39,811 bases of DNA from an uncultured Bacteroides sp. (GCA_949289295.1 CASENM010000037.1:1-39811), one strand, 5' to 3'. Shown: positions 1 through 8,870, numbered from the stretch's first letter. Numbers and translations are program-made. The notes: generated by a model from the letters alone, not told the origin.

Positions 1-19
1 TCACCTGAAGGTCACCAAA

Positions 20-56
20 TAAAAGAAAAAGCACCTACAAATCTTTGTAAGTGCTT
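20..56 (-). terminator. Rho-independent terminator of tRNA-Met
   Basis: The bases form a stem of AAGCAC, one mismatch, then TACAAA, pairing with TTTGTA and GTGCTT across a 2-base tip. Read on the minus strand the stem is followed by a T-rich tract. It lies 12 bases past the 3' end of the minus-strand tRNA, so it most likely ends that transcript. Confidence 0.8.
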
Positions 57-67
57 GATTATTAAAG

Positions 68-141
68 TGGACCAGCCAGGGCTTGAACCTGGGACCTCCA
101 GATTATGAGTCTGTTGCTCTAACCAACTGAGCTACAAGTCC
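68..141 (-). tRNA. tRNA-Met (anticodon CAU)
   Basis: The minus strand folds as a 74-base cloverleaf. The acceptor arm is GGACTTG with CTGGTCC, closed apart from one G-T and one T-T pair. The D-arm is AGCTCAGTTGGTTAGAGC, the anticodon loop is CTCATAA with anticodon CAT, and the T-arm contains GGTTCAAGCCC. The discriminator base is A and CCA is not encoded. The C1-A72 mismatch of initiator tRNA is absent, so this is the elongator Met tRNA or, less likely, an Ile2 tRNA whose CAU is converted to lysidine. A terminator follows and a -7 box precedes it. Confidence 0.93.
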
Positions 142-170
142 AATAGTTTCTATATGCTTTCAAACTTCTG

Positions 171-178
171 CAAAGGTA
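171..178 (-). promoter_or_regulatory. -7 promoter box for tRNA-Met
   Basis: On the minus strand the bases read TACCTTTG, matching the Bacteroidetes primary sigma-factor -7 consensus TAnnTTTG. The box ends 29 bases before the tRNA 5' end, leaving a short trimmed leader. Confidence 0.65.
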
Positions 179-262
179 AAGCTTTTGAACGAGACATACA
201 ACTTTTCGGGCAAAAAAATGATAAAAAACATGTCTGCATCGTTTCCCTTTCAATATATATTG

Positions 263-270
263 TAAATTTG
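263..270 (+). promoter_or_regulatory. -7 promoter box for the Ca2+ ATPase
   Basis: TAAATTTG matches TAnnTTTG and ends 27 bases before the ATG at 298. No clear -33 TTTG is visible. Confidence 0.6.
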
Positions 271-297
271 CGCCCGTAATGTTTAATTTTCAGATAT

Positions 298-2943
298 ATG
301 TCATCAAAAGCAAATGAACCGCACCTGACGGGACTTTCCGACCAGGAAGTCCTCAAAAGTCGCGAACAACACGGAGTGAACCTGCTGACTCCTCCCAAGC
401 GTCCTTCCATCTGGAAACTGTATCTTGAGAAATTCCAGGATCCTGTTATCCGGGTATTGCTGGTGGCCGCTGTCTTTTCTTTGATCATTTCCATTATTGA
501 AAACGAATATGCCGAAACGATAGGTATCTTCTTCGCCATCTTTCTGGCAACCGGTATCGGTTTCTATTTTGAATATGACGCGAACAAGAAATTCGACCTG
601 CTGAATGCCGTAGGCGAAGAGACCCCTGTTACGGTGATACGAAACGGGAAGGTCCGCGAGATTCCACGCAAGGATGTGGTGGTCGGGGATATTGTCATCC
701 TGAACACGGGTGAGGAGATTCCGGCTGACGGCATATTGGTGGAAGCGGTATCGCTTCAGGTAAACGAATCAAGCCTTACGGGCGAACTGATGGTCAACAA
801 AACTATTGACGAGGCACACTTCGACGAGGAAGCGACTTACCCGTCAAACACGGTCATGCGCGGAACAACCATCACTGACGGACACGGAGTGATGCGTGTG
901 GAACGTGTGGGCGATGCAACCGAAATCGGGAAAGTGGCACGCCAGGCCACCGAACAGAGTCAGGAACAGACTCCGCTGAATATCCAACTGGAAAAGCTGG
1001 CCAGCCTGATCGGCAAAGTAGGATTCACTATCGCCACCCTTACCTTCCTTATCTTTACGGCCAAAGACCTGTACGCATATCTGAACGTGCATACGGTGAA
1101 CGACTGGCACCAATGGATTGACATCGCACGCATCGTGCTGAAATATTTCATGATGGCAGTCACACTGATTGTGGTGGCCGTACCTGAAGGTCTGCCGATG
1201 AGTGTTACCCTGAGTCTGGCCCTGAATATGCGCCGTATGCTGAAGACCAACAACCTGGTACGCAAGATGCACGCATGCGAGACAATGGGTGCCATCACGG
1301 TAATCTGCACTGACAAGACCGGTACACTGACTCAGAATCTGATGCAGGTGTATGAAGCGAAACTTGACGAAAGCAATCCGGACCTGATTGCGGAAGGCAT
1401 ATCCGCCAACTCTACGGCTTTCCTTGAGGAAAAGGGAGAAGGTGAGAAACCATCCGGAGTAGGAAACCCGACCGAAGTGGCGCTGCTGCTCTGGCTGGAC
1501 GGAAAAGGAAAAGACTATGCCAGACTGCGCGAAAACGCGAAAGTGGTCAACCAGCTTACGTTCTCCACCGAGCGGAAATACATGGCGACTTTGGTCGATT
1601 CTCCGCTTCTGAAAAAACGGGTACTATATATAAAAGGTGCGCCTGAGATTGTAATGGGCAAATGCGGCCTCAGCAAAGAGCAGGTGGCAAAGAACAACGA
1701 GCTGTTGTTGGCCTACCAGAACAAAGCCATGCGCACGTTGGGACTGGCCTATAAATTTATAGGAGAAAACGAACCGGCCGATTGCGCGGAACTGGTGAAT
1801 CAGGGTGGCATGACATTCCTGGGAATCTTTGCCATCAGCGATCCGATTCGTCCGGATGTGCCGGATGCGGTGAAACGCTGTCAGTCGGCTGGCATCGGCA
1901 TCAAGATTGTCACGGGCGACACTCCGGGAACCGCTACGGAAATCGCACGCCAGATCGGATTGTGGAAACCGGAAGACACGGAACGGAACCGCATTACAGG
2001 TGTTGAGTTCGAAGCATTGAGCGACGAGGAAGCTCTCGACCGTGTACTCGACCTGAAAGTGATGAGTCGCGCACGTCCGATGGACAAACAACGCTTGGTA
2101 CAGCTTCTCCAGAAAAAAGGTGCCGTGGTAGCCGTGACCGGTGACGGAACAAACGACGCGCCGGCGTTGAACCATGCACAAGTAGGCTTGTCGATGGGTA
2201 CTGGTACCTCAGTAGCGAAAGAAGCCAGTGACATCACCCTGCTCGATGATTCGTTCAACAGCATCGCCACAGCTGTCATGTGGGGACGTTCACTTTACAA
2301 GAACATCCAGCGTTTCATCGTATTCCAGCTCACCATCAACGTAGTGGCACTTTTGAGCGTATTGCTGGGCGCGTTTTTCGGGACCTCTCTCCCACTCACC
2401 GTCACCCAGATGCTTTGGGTGAACCTGATCATGGATACATTTGCAGCCATGGCTCTGGCTTCCATCTCCCCGAGCATGGATGTGATGAACGAGAAGCCGC
2501 GCAAGCGTACTGATTTCATCATCACTCCTGCCATGAGAAACAACATTTTCGGCGTGGGTCTGGGATTCCTTGCTATCCTGATGGGATTGCTCTACTATTT
2601 CAAGACATTGCCGGGAAGCCTGTTGCCGGACGGTGAGATGAATGTGCATTACCTGACCATCTTCTTTACGGTATTTGTCATGCTTCAATTCTGGAACCTG
2701 TTCAATGCCAGCGTATTTGGAACAAACCATTCAATCTTCAAGGATGCCGGACACGCCCTCGGCATGTTGAGTGTGGCACTGATCATACTCATCGGACAGT
2801 TCATCATCGTCACTTTCGGAGGCAAGGTGTTCCGCACCGAACCACTTTCTCCGACTGAATGGGGATATATCATCGGATGCACCTCATTCGTACTGTGGAT
2901 AGGTGAAGTATGGAGAGGTATCAAACGACTGAAAAAAGACTGA
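298..2943 (+). CDS. PMCA-type calcium-translocating P-type ATPase
   Basis: This 881-residue inner-membrane pump probably exports Ca2+ using ATP (P2B class). The phosphorylation motif DKTGTLT has its aspartate at residue 339. VAVPEGLP forms the ion-binding bend of the fourth membrane helix, and TGDGTNDAP (614-622) followed by KEASDITLLDD forms the hinge and Mg2+ site. The N-terminal pair of helices, the actuator domain and a C-terminal helix bundle (about 680-880) are in the usual order. The actuator loop reads TGEL (161-164) where most family members have TGES. No calmodulin-binding tail is present, as expected in bacteria. The ATG at 298 follows a -7 box. The HAD phosphatase begins 13 bases after the stop, so the two may be cotranscribed. 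Ca2+ specificity is inferred from the family. Confidence 0.93.
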   Translation: MSSKANEPHLTGLSDQEVLKSREQHGVNLLTPPKRPSIWKLYLEKFQDPVIRVLLVAAVFSLIISIIENEYAETIGIFFAIFLATGIGFYFEYDANKKFDLLNAVGEETPVTVIRNGKVREIPRKDVVVGDIVILNTGEEIPADGILVEAVSLQVNESSLTGELMVNKTIDEAHFDEEATYPSNTVMRGTTITDGHGVMRVERVGDATEIGKVARQATEQSQEQTPLNIQLEKLASLIGKVGFTIATLTFLIFTAKDLYAYLNVHTVNDWHQWIDIARIVLKYFMMAVTLIVVAVPEGLPMSVTLSLALNMRRMLKTNNLVRKMHACETMGAITVICTDKTGTLTQNLMQVYEAKLDESNPDLIAEGISANSTAFLEEKGEGEKPSGVGNPTEVALLLWLDGKGKDYARLRENAKVVNQLTFSTERKYMATLVDSPLLKKRVLYIKGAPEIVMGKCGLSKEQVAKNNELLLAYQNKAMRTLGLAYKFIGENEPADCAELVNQGGMTFLGIFAISDPIRPDVPDAVKRCQSAGIGIKIVTGDTPGTATEIARQIGLWKPEDTERNRITGVEFEALSDEEALDRVLDLKVMSRARPMDKQRLVQLLQKKGAVVAVTGDGTNDAPALNHAQVGLSMGTGTSVAKEASDITLLDDSFNSIATAVMWGRSLYKNIQRFIVFQLTINVVALLSVLLGAFFGTSLPLTVTQMLWVNLIMDTFAAMALASISPSMDVMNEKPRKRTDFIITPAMRNNIFGVGLGFLAILMGLLYYFKTLPGSLLPDGEMNVHYLTIFFTVFVMLQFWNLFNASVFGTNHSIFKDAGHALGMLSVALIILIGQFIIVTFGGKVFRTEPLSPTEWGYIIGCTSFVLWIGEVWRGIKRLKKD

Positions 2944-2956
2944 CTATACCGTGGAC

Positions 2957-3568
2957 ATGCAGATACGTAATATCATTTTCGACTGGGGAGGTGTACTGAT
3001 AGACCTCAACACGGAAGGATGTATGCGGGCTTTCGAACAATTGGGAGCCGATGTAAAGCATCTGCTCACGGGAACCAATGAGCTGGGCGTGTTCAGTGCC
3101 TATGAATCGGGCACGCTGGACACCCCCGGTTTTCATGAAGCCATCCGACAGATGATTGGAACCCCCGTGTCAGACGAAGAAATCGACAAAGCGTGGAACA
3201 CTCAGCTGAAATCCATTCCGGCAGAGAAGCTGGAGCTGCTTCTCAGACTGAAAGCACGCTACAACCTGTATCTGCTGAGCAACACCAACGAGCTTCACTG
3301 GCGTTGCGGTATCCGATCTTTTCAATACAAAGGTCATGAAGTACAGGATTACTTCAAACAGATTTTCCTTTCATACAAGATGCACCTGGCCAAGCCAAAT
3401 CCGCAAATCTTTCTGACAGCACTCAAAGAAGCCGGACTGAAAGCGGAAGAGACATTATTTGTCGATGATGCTCCGGCCAATTGCGAGGCGGCCGCTTCGG
3501 TGGGCATCCGCACATTCCACTATGTGCCGGGCGATGAACTGAGTGAGGCGACCATCTTCAAACATTAA
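2957..3568 (+). CDS. HAD-superfamily hydrolase, subfamily IA (YihX-like phosphatase)
   Basis: A cytoplasmic 203-residue HAD phosphatase. Motif I is FDWGGVL with nucleophile Asp9, motif II is LLSNTN (Ser108), motif III lysine is Lys146 in AKPNP, and motif IV is FVDDAP (Asp170-Asp171). The second acidic residue of motif I is replaced by Gly11. The same replacement occurs in the glucose-1-phosphate phosphatase YihX, so the protein need not be inactive. The cap is a small helical insert (about 20-90). The substrate is unknown. The ATG at 2957 is preferred; an in-frame GTG at 2951 would add two residues. It lies between the Ca2+ ATPase and ribF with 9 bases to ribF, suggesting one operon. Confidence 0.85.
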   Translation: MQIRNIIFDWGGVLIDLNTEGCMRAFEQLGADVKHLLTGTNELGVFSAYESGTLDTPGFHEAIRQMIGTPVSDEEIDKAWNTQLKSIPAEKLELLLRLKARYNLYLLSNTNELHWRCGIRSFQYKGHEVQDYFKQIFLSYKMHLAKPNPQIFLTALKEAGLKAEETLFVDDAPANCEAAASVGIRTFHYVPGDELSEATIFKH

Positions 3569-3577
3569 CTTATACAC

Positions 3578-4549
3578 GTGATTCTGGCAGACAGTACATA
3601 TCAAAAACTTCCTCCCTGTGCAGCCACCATCGGATGCTTCGACGGGGTACACCGTGGACACAGGTTCCTCATCCGACAAGTGTGCGAGACCGCAAAAAGA
3701 GAAGGGCTCCGGTCATTGCTGATCACCTTTCCCGTACATCCCCGTCAGGTCATGCAGGCCGACTACCAACCCCAACTGCTGTCATGTCTGAAACAGAAGG
3801 AAGACCTGCTTGAACAATCAGAAGCCGATTATTGCATACTGCTCCCATTCACCAGGGAGCTTTCGCGACTGACGGCCCGCGACTTCATGTGTATGCTCCA
3901 TGAACGATATACGGTACAGACACTCATCATCGGATATGACCATCGTTTCGGACACAACCGGAGTGAAGGATTTGAGGACTATTGCCGGTACGGGAAGGAA
4001 CTTGGAATGAAAATCATCCGGGCCAGGGCATTGACCGAAAGAGGAACAACCATCAGTTCGACAGTGATACGCGACCTACTCAAAAAAGGAAAGACAGAAC
4101 AGGCAAACCACTTTCTGGGTTATCCATACTACATCAGTGGTACTGTTGTCGACGGCTACAAAGTAGGGCGCAGGCTGGGATTCCCTACCGCCAACCTGAA
4201 GCCCTCGTGTCCGGAGAAACTGATTCCGGAAATCGGTGTGTATGCCGTACATGTATATCTGGGCGAGAACCGACATAAAGGTATGCTGAACATCGGCCGC
4301 CGCCCGACTCTGGACAACGGTCCGGAAATAAGCATAGAAGTACATATCCTCGATTTTCACGAGGATATATACTATAAGGAAATCAAGATAGAGTTCGTGA
4401 GCCGGATCCGGCCCGAAATGAAATTCAACGGGCTGGACGAACTGACCGCCCAGCTCGAATCAGACCGCACTACCGTGAGAGAGGTCTTATCGAAACAGCC
4501 ACTCCCCCACTCGGAGCCAGACGCTGCTTCAGAACCGTCTTGGAAGTAA
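3578..4549 (+). CDS. ribF: Bifunctional riboflavin kinase / FAD synthetase
   Basis: This enzyme converts riboflavin to FMN and then FAD in the cytoplasm. The N-terminal adenylyltransferase domain carries GCFDGVHRGH (19-28) and ISSTVIR (159-165). The C-terminal riboflavin kinase domain carries GFPTAN (201-206). A GTG start at 3578 is used because no ATG lies between the upstream stop and the first motif. At 323 residues it is slightly longer than usual. The last 25 or so residues, rich in Pro, Ser and Glu, are encoded in DNA that also encodes the end of the opposite-strand GH97 gene (4470-4549), so the tail may have arisen by loss of an earlier stop. It follows the HAD gene by 9 bases. Confidence 0.93.
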   Translation: MILADSTYQKLPPCAATIGCFDGVHRGHRFLIRQVCETAKREGLRSLLITFPVHPRQVMQADYQPQLLSCLKQKEDLLEQSEADYCILLPFTRELSRLTARDFMCMLHERYTVQTLIIGYDHRFGHNRSEGFEDYCRYGKELGMKIIRARALTERGTTISSTVIRDLLKKGKTEQANHFLGYPYYISGTVVDGYKVGRRLGFPTANLKPSCPEKLIPEIGVYAVHVYLGENRHKGMLNIGRRPTLDNGPEISIEVHILDFHEDIYYKEIKIEFVSRIRPEMKFNGLDELTAQLESDRTTVREVLSKQPLPHSEPDAASEPSWK

Positions 4550-6587
4550 CCTTCCGTGTGGAAATCACATAATCTTTCGGATTGGTACGCCAGTCGGCCT
4601 TTTTTCCATCCGCATAAATAACAGCCTCATAACTCTTTCCCTCAGGAAGGAAACTGAGGTCAATCTCCGCTTCCCGGCTGTTTTCATCGGTGATGCCTCC
4701 CACAAACCATTCGTCCTTGCCCTTCGTCTTACGGGCAATGGTTATATAGTCGCCCGGCTCAGCCTCCAGAATATAGGTATTGTCCCAGTCCACAGCTACA
4801 TCCTTGATAAACTGGAAAGCATCGGGGTATTTCTCATAATTCGTATACAGGTCGGCTGCCATCTGAAGAGGACTGTACATAGTGACATACAAGGCAAGCT
4901 GTTTCACCAATGTCGTGCTCAGCTGTGCCTTGTTCGGACCATAGACCGACAAGTCACCTTCGAAGATACCCGGCGTATAATCCATCGGGCCACCCATCAG
5001 ACGAGTAAAAGGAAGGATAGTCGTATGGTCAGGCCGGTTGCCTTCAAACGACTCGAACTCCGTACCACGTGCTGATTCCTGTGCAATCCAGTTCGGATAA
5101 GTGCGGCACAGACCCGTAGGACGGACTGCCTCGTGCGAATTGACCATTGCCTTATATTTGGCGGCCATCTTCGCCACTCTCAGATAATGGTTCACCATCC
5201 ATTGTCCGTCGTGATACTCGCTTCTCGGAATGATAGGTCCCACATATCCGGTCTTCACAGCATCATAACCGTTGTCGGCCATAAAGCGGAACGCATCCTC
5301 CATCTGACGCTCATAATCGGCCACCGAAGAAGTCGTTTCATGATGCATGATGATTTTCACACCCTTCTCAGCCGCATAGCGGTGAAGTTCTTCCACATCG
5401 AAATCCGGATAGGGCTTGGTAAAGCTATAGATATGTTCCTTTACATAAGCGAAGTTGGCCTCCCATCCTTCGTTCCATCCCTCCACCAGCACCGCGTCGA
5501 AACCATGTTTGGCGGCAAAGTCAATATATTCTTTTACATGAGCCGTATTCGCCGCATGCGTGCCGTTGGGAATTTCCTTTGTATAGTCAGTCTTGCCGAT
5601 TACAATGTCCTGATTCTTCGTATAAGCCCAGGTAGACCCTTGCCCGGTGAAATATTCCCACCAGACTCCCACATATTTCACGGGATGAATCCAGGATGTA
5701 TCTTCCAGCTTGCAAGGCTCGTTCAGGTTCAGGATAAGATTGGAGGCAAGAATATCACGGGCATCATCGCTCACGATAACCGTACGCCACGGCGTGACGC
5801 TACCTGTCTGGATGAATCCCTTTACCCCGTTCTTGTCGGGGACAAGATGAGAACTCAGACAAAAATTCTTGTCGTCCAGATTCAGCTGCATGGCCGGATA
5901 ATCCACCAGAGCCGCCTCATGGATATTGATATACAACCCGTCGTCCGACTTCATCATAAGAGGAGTTTGCACGGCCAGATTGGGCGTGAAGCTTTTGGCC
6001 GCGAGTGGTTCCAGCCGCACACTGTCAATCAGAGAAACCACCTCCGACAGGCGGGAAGTCGTGGTAGGATATTCCTGAGTGTCATAATCCCCAGGCAACC
6101 AGAAAGCTTTATGGTCGCCCGTAAGACGGAATTCAGTCATCTCCTCCTTTAAAGAAAAATTGCGCAGGTTCTCCTGCACGGGGAACTCATAGCGGAATCC
6201 GAGCCCGTCATTAAAAAGCCGGAAACGGATGTTCAGCTTCCACCCTGTGGACGGTTGTTCCAACATCACGAACATCTCTTTATGATGGTCACGGATGTCA
6301 CGATACTGTCCCAAGACCGGATGCCACACAGTGTCGGTCTCCGCATACCGCACAAACATTTTCCTGAACCCTTTATCGAACGCATAGTCAGGCCTTATCA
6401 GGAAACCCATTTCACTGTATTTGATGACAGACTTTCCCTTATATTGAAGAGAATACACCGGAGTCCCGTCCTCCAGCAGGCGGAAGTCAAGCGACAGGTT
6501 CCCGTCAGGCGATGTCAGATTCTCGGCTTTCAGCACTCCGAAAATCCCACAGCAAAAAATCACGCATGTCAAAATCAGTTGTCTCAT
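4470..6587 (-). CDS. SusB-like GH97 glycoside hydrolase (inverting alpha-glucosidase type)
   Basis: A 705-residue secreted or periplasmic enzyme likely to hydrolyse alpha-glucosides. A signal peptide ends near residue 21 (VLKA-EN). The GH97 N-terminal beta-sandwich covers about 22-290, a TIM barrel about 300-590 and a C-terminal sandwich follows. Key glutamates are Glu172, Glu369, Glu417, Glu486, Glu504 and Glu510. They match the catalytic and Ca2+-site glutamates I recall for Bacteroides SusB (194, 391, 439, 508, 526, 532) with a constant offset of 22. The position of the nucleophile aspartate in retaining GH97 members is glycine here (VKTGYVG), so the inverting type is expected. No susC/susD genes are adjacent. 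Transcription starts from a -7 box at 6659-6666. The 3' end overlaps ribF. Confidence 0.93.
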   Translation of the reverse strand: MRQLILTCVIFCCGIFGVLKAENLTSPDGNLSLDFRLLEDGTPVYSLQYKGKSVIKYSEMGFLIRPDYAFDKGFRKMFVRYAETDTVWHPVLGQYRDIRDHHKEMFVMLEQPSTGWKLNIRFRLFNDGLGFRYEFPVQENLRNFSLKEEMTEFRLTGDHKAFWLPGDYDTQEYPTTTSRLSEVVSLIDSVRLEPLAAKSFTPNLAVQTPLMMKSDDGLYINIHEAALVDYPAMQLNLDDKNFCLSSHLVPDKNGVKGFIQTGSVTPWRTVIVSDDARDILASNLILNLNEPCKLEDTSWIHPVKYVGVWWEYFTGQGSTWAYTKNQDIVIGKTDYTKEIPNGTHAANTAHVKEYIDFAAKHGFDAVLVEGWNEGWEANFAYVKEHIYSFTKPYPDFDVEELHRYAAEKGVKIIMHHETTSSVADYERQMEDAFRFMADNGYDAVKTGYVGPIIPRSEYHDGQWMVNHYLRVAKMAAKYKAMVNSHEAVRPTGLCRTYPNWIAQESARGTEFESFEGNRPDHTTILPFTRLMGGPMDYTPGIFEGDLSVYGPNKAQLSTTLVKQLALYVTMYSPLQMAADLYTNYEKYPDAFQFIKDVAVDWDNTYILEAEPGDYITIARKTKGKDEWFVGGITDENSREAEIDLSFLPEGKSYEAVIYADGKKADWRTNPKDYVISTRKVTSKTVLKQRLAPSGGVAVSIRPLSR

Positions 6588-6626
6588 AGAATATAATAAT
6601 TTTACGGTTCACATCCGGCAGATTGC

Positions 6627-6650
6627 AGAGTCTGTCAGGCCGCAGACTCT
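6627..6650. repeat. Inverted repeat in the GH97 leader
   Basis: AGAGTCTG and CAGACTCT form a perfect 8-base inverted repeat around the 8-base spacer TCAGGCCG. It lies just downstream of the predicted GH97 transcription start, so it could be a 5' hairpin that stabilises the mRNA or an operator. Confidence 0.55.
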
Positions 6651-6658
6651 TCCACATG

Positions 6659-6666
6659 CAAATATA
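6659..6666 (-). promoter_or_regulatory. -7 promoter box for GH97
   Basis: The minus strand reads TATATTTG, a match to TAnnTTTG. It ends 71 bases before the GH97 ATG, the longest leader of the promoters found here, and that leader contains the inverted repeat at 6627-6650. Confidence 0.6.
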
Positions 6667-6897
6667 TCACATTTTTGAAAATCTGCAATCATCCGGTTCC
6701 GGAATCAGTGTTCCTCGGAAATACACGACATATCCGAAATTCCAAACGCGACCTCGCCGGCAATGATGCACAACCATCACAGGAGAATAACCCGTCAACA
6801 CCCGATAAACTGGTATATTGTCAAGAATATTACCTATAAATAAAGATACAGGACAATAAAATGAGAACAAAATGTCCGCTATTTCAAGAATTATCAG

Positions 6898-6905
6898 TAA
6901 CTTTG
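6898..6905 (+). promoter_or_regulatory. -7 promoter box for the DEAD-box helicase
   Basis: TAACTTTG matches TAnnTTTG and ends 26 bases before the helicase ATG. Confidence 0.65.
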
Positions 6906-6931
6906 CCGCGAATTTGATATTTAAAAACTGA

Positions 6932-8788
6932 ATGAAGACATTTGAAGAACTGGGCGTTTCCCCCGAAATTCGCAAAGCCATTGAAGAAATGGGATATGTA
7001 AGTCCCATGCCTGTACAAGAAGAAGTTATTCCTTACCTGTTGGGAAACGGTAATGATGTAGTTGCTCTGGCACAAACCGGAACTGGAAAAACAGCCGCAT
7101 TTGGTCTGCCGCTGATTCAAAAAACAGATGTCACCCGCCGCGAACCGCAAGCACTGATTCTTTGCCCTACCCGCGAACTTTGCCTGCAGATAGCCGGTGA
7201 TTTGACTGACTACTCCAAGTATATCACAGATTTGAAGATTCTGCCTGTATATGGAGGTTCATCCATTGAAAGCCAGATACGCAGCCTCAAGAAAGGTGTA
7301 CACATTATCGTAGCTACACCGGGACGTCTGATTGACTTGATGGAACGCAAGGTTGCCAAGTTGGAGACCATCAAGGATGTGGTTATGGATGAAGCTGATG
7401 AAATGCTGAACATGGGTTTCACAGACAGCATCAATGCCATTCTGGAGCATGTGCCGCAAGACCGCAACACGTTGATGTTCTCAGCTACCATGAGTCCTGA
7501 AATTTCCAAGATCGCCAAAACATATCTCCGCGATGCGAAGGAAATTACAATTGGTGTTAAAAATGAAAGTACCAAGAATGTGCATCATGTGGCATATATC
7601 GTACATGCCAAGGACAAATATCTGGCACTGAAACGTGTAGTCGACTATTATCCGCAGATTTACGGAATTATTTTCTGCCGTACGCGTAAAGAAACGCAAG
7701 AAATAGCAGACAAACTGATACAGGACGGCTACAATGCTGACTCTCTGCACGGCGAACTGAGCCAGGCACAACGTGACCTGGTCATGCAGAAATTCCGTCA
7801 GCGACACCTCCAACTGCTGGTCGCTACTGATGTGGCTGCCCGCGGACTTGACGTAAACGACCTTACACACGTCATCAATTATGGCCTGCCGGAAGATACG
7901 GAAAGCTACACTCACCGTAGCGGACGTACCGGACGTGCCGGAAAGACCGGAGTTTCTATCGCTATCATGAATCTCCGCGAAAAAGGAAAAATGCGTGAAA
8001 TCGAACGGATCATCAACAAGAAGTTCGAGGTCAGTGCTCTGCCTACAGGAAAAGAAATCTGCGAGCAGCAGCTGGTGAAAGTAATTGATGAAATTGAAAA
8101 AGTAAAGGTTGACGAAGAAGAAATCGAAACATTCTTGCCGAGCATCTACCGCAAATTTGAATGGTTGAGCAAAGAAGACTTGATTAAGCGTGTGGTTTCA
8201 ATGGAATTCAACCGATTCCTTGACTATTATAAGAATGCACCCGAAATCGAACAGCCAAGCGCTTCTGAGAAAGGCGGTAAGGAGAAGAAAGAGCGCAAAG
8301 ACCGTAAAGAACGCGAAAGAAGCCGCAAGGCTGAAAAAGGATATACACGTATGTTCCTGAATCTCGGCAAGACAGACGGTTTTTATGCGAATCAGATCAT
8401 TGACCTGATCAACCGTACGCTGAAGAACGAACGTATCCAGATTGGACGTATCGATTTGATGCAAAACTTCTCGTTCATCGAAGTTGTTGAGGCACAAGCT
8501 TCCATTCTTTTGAAAGCACTGAACAAAGTGACACTGAAAAACGGGCGTAAAGTGGTTCTGGAAGTAGCTGATGACAATAATGGCAACAGCGATAAAAACG
8601 GAAAGAAACGCGAACGCTCTGAAAAGAGTGGAAAAAGAGCTTCCTCTTCAAAGTCAAGCTACAAGGACAGTGAACCGGCCGCTTCCCACAAAATGAAGAA
8701 AGATGACTGGAAACAGTTCTTCCAACATAACGACGTGGAATTTGAAGATGGATGGGAAAAGCCCAGCAAAAGAAAAAGAAAGAAATAA
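6932..8788 (+). CDS. DEAD-box ATP-dependent RNA helicase (DeaD/DbpA type)
   Basis: A 618-residue RNA helicase, probably acting in ribosome assembly, cold adaptation or RNA decay. In order: a Q motif near the start (phenylalanine in FEELG), Walker A AQTGTGKT (47-54), PTREL, TPGRL, DEAD (153-156), SAT (184-186), ARGLDV, and HRSGRTGR (328-335). A DbpA-type RNA-binding domain (about 470-545) begins GYTRMFLNLGKTDGF. Two low-complexity basic regions flank it: a Lys/Arg/Glu-rich linker (about 440-469) and a Lys/Ser-rich tail (about 548-618). Such a combination of core, DbpA domain and basic tail fits DeaD/CsdA-like proteins. The gene is monocistronic, between its own -7 box and the terminator at 8828-8870. 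Confidence 0.95.
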   Translation: MKTFEELGVSPEIRKAIEEMGYVSPMPVQEEVIPYLLGNGNDVVALAQTGTGKTAAFGLPLIQKTDVTRREPQALILCPTRELCLQIAGDLTDYSKYITDLKILPVYGGSSIESQIRSLKKGVHIIVATPGRLIDLMERKVAKLETIKDVVMDEADEMLNMGFTDSINAILEHVPQDRNTLMFSATMSPEISKIAKTYLRDAKEITIGVKNESTKNVHHVAYIVHAKDKYLALKRVVDYYPQIYGIIFCRTRKETQEIADKLIQDGYNADSLHGELSQAQRDLVMQKFRQRHLQLLVATDVAARGLDVNDLTHVINYGLPEDTESYTHRSGRTGRAGKTGVSIAIMNLREKGKMREIERIINKKFEVSALPTGKEICEQQLVKVIDEIEKVKVDEEEIETFLPSIYRKFEWLSKEDLIKRVVSMEFNRFLDYYKNAPEIEQPSASEKGGKEKKERKDRKERERSRKAEKGYTRMFLNLGKTDGFYANQIIDLINRTLKNERIQIGRIDLMQNFSFIEVVEAQASILLKALNKVTLKNGRKVVLEVADDNNGNSDKNGKKRERSEKSGKRASSSKSSYKDSEPAASHKMKKDDWKQFFQHNDVEFEDGWEKPSKRKRKK

Positions 8789-8827
8789 AGAACCATAATC
8801 CCGCTTTCAACATCCGGAAGGCAAGGC

Positions 8828-8870
8828 AAAGGGTGTCAATACGATAATGTGATTTGTATTGACACCCTTT
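8828..8870. terminator. Bidirectional intrinsic terminator
   Basis: AAAGGGTGTCAATAC pairs perfectly over 15 bases with GTATTGACACCCTTT across a 13-base loop. It sits between the convergent helicase and DUF389 genes, and A and T runs at its ends allow it to work on both strands. Confidence 0.85.

Larger units (their letters stand above)
6588..6931. other. Divergent intergenic region of 344 bases
   Basis: This gap holds a minus-strand -7 box (6659-6666) and an inverted repeat (6627-6650) on the GH97 side, and a plus-strand -7 box (6898-6905) on the helicase side. The remaining middle part (about 6670-6890) shows no convincing ORF, tRNA or strong hairpin. Confidence 0.6.

Noticed and set aside
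2957-3568. HAD protein as inactive because the second motif I aspartate is Gly
   Set aside because: YihX-like phosphatases have Gly at this position and are active, and the other motifs are intact.
5133-6152. 339-codon open frame antisense to the GH97 gene
   Set aside because: The GH97 catalytic residues are all in place on the minus strand; the plus frame has no recognisable domain.
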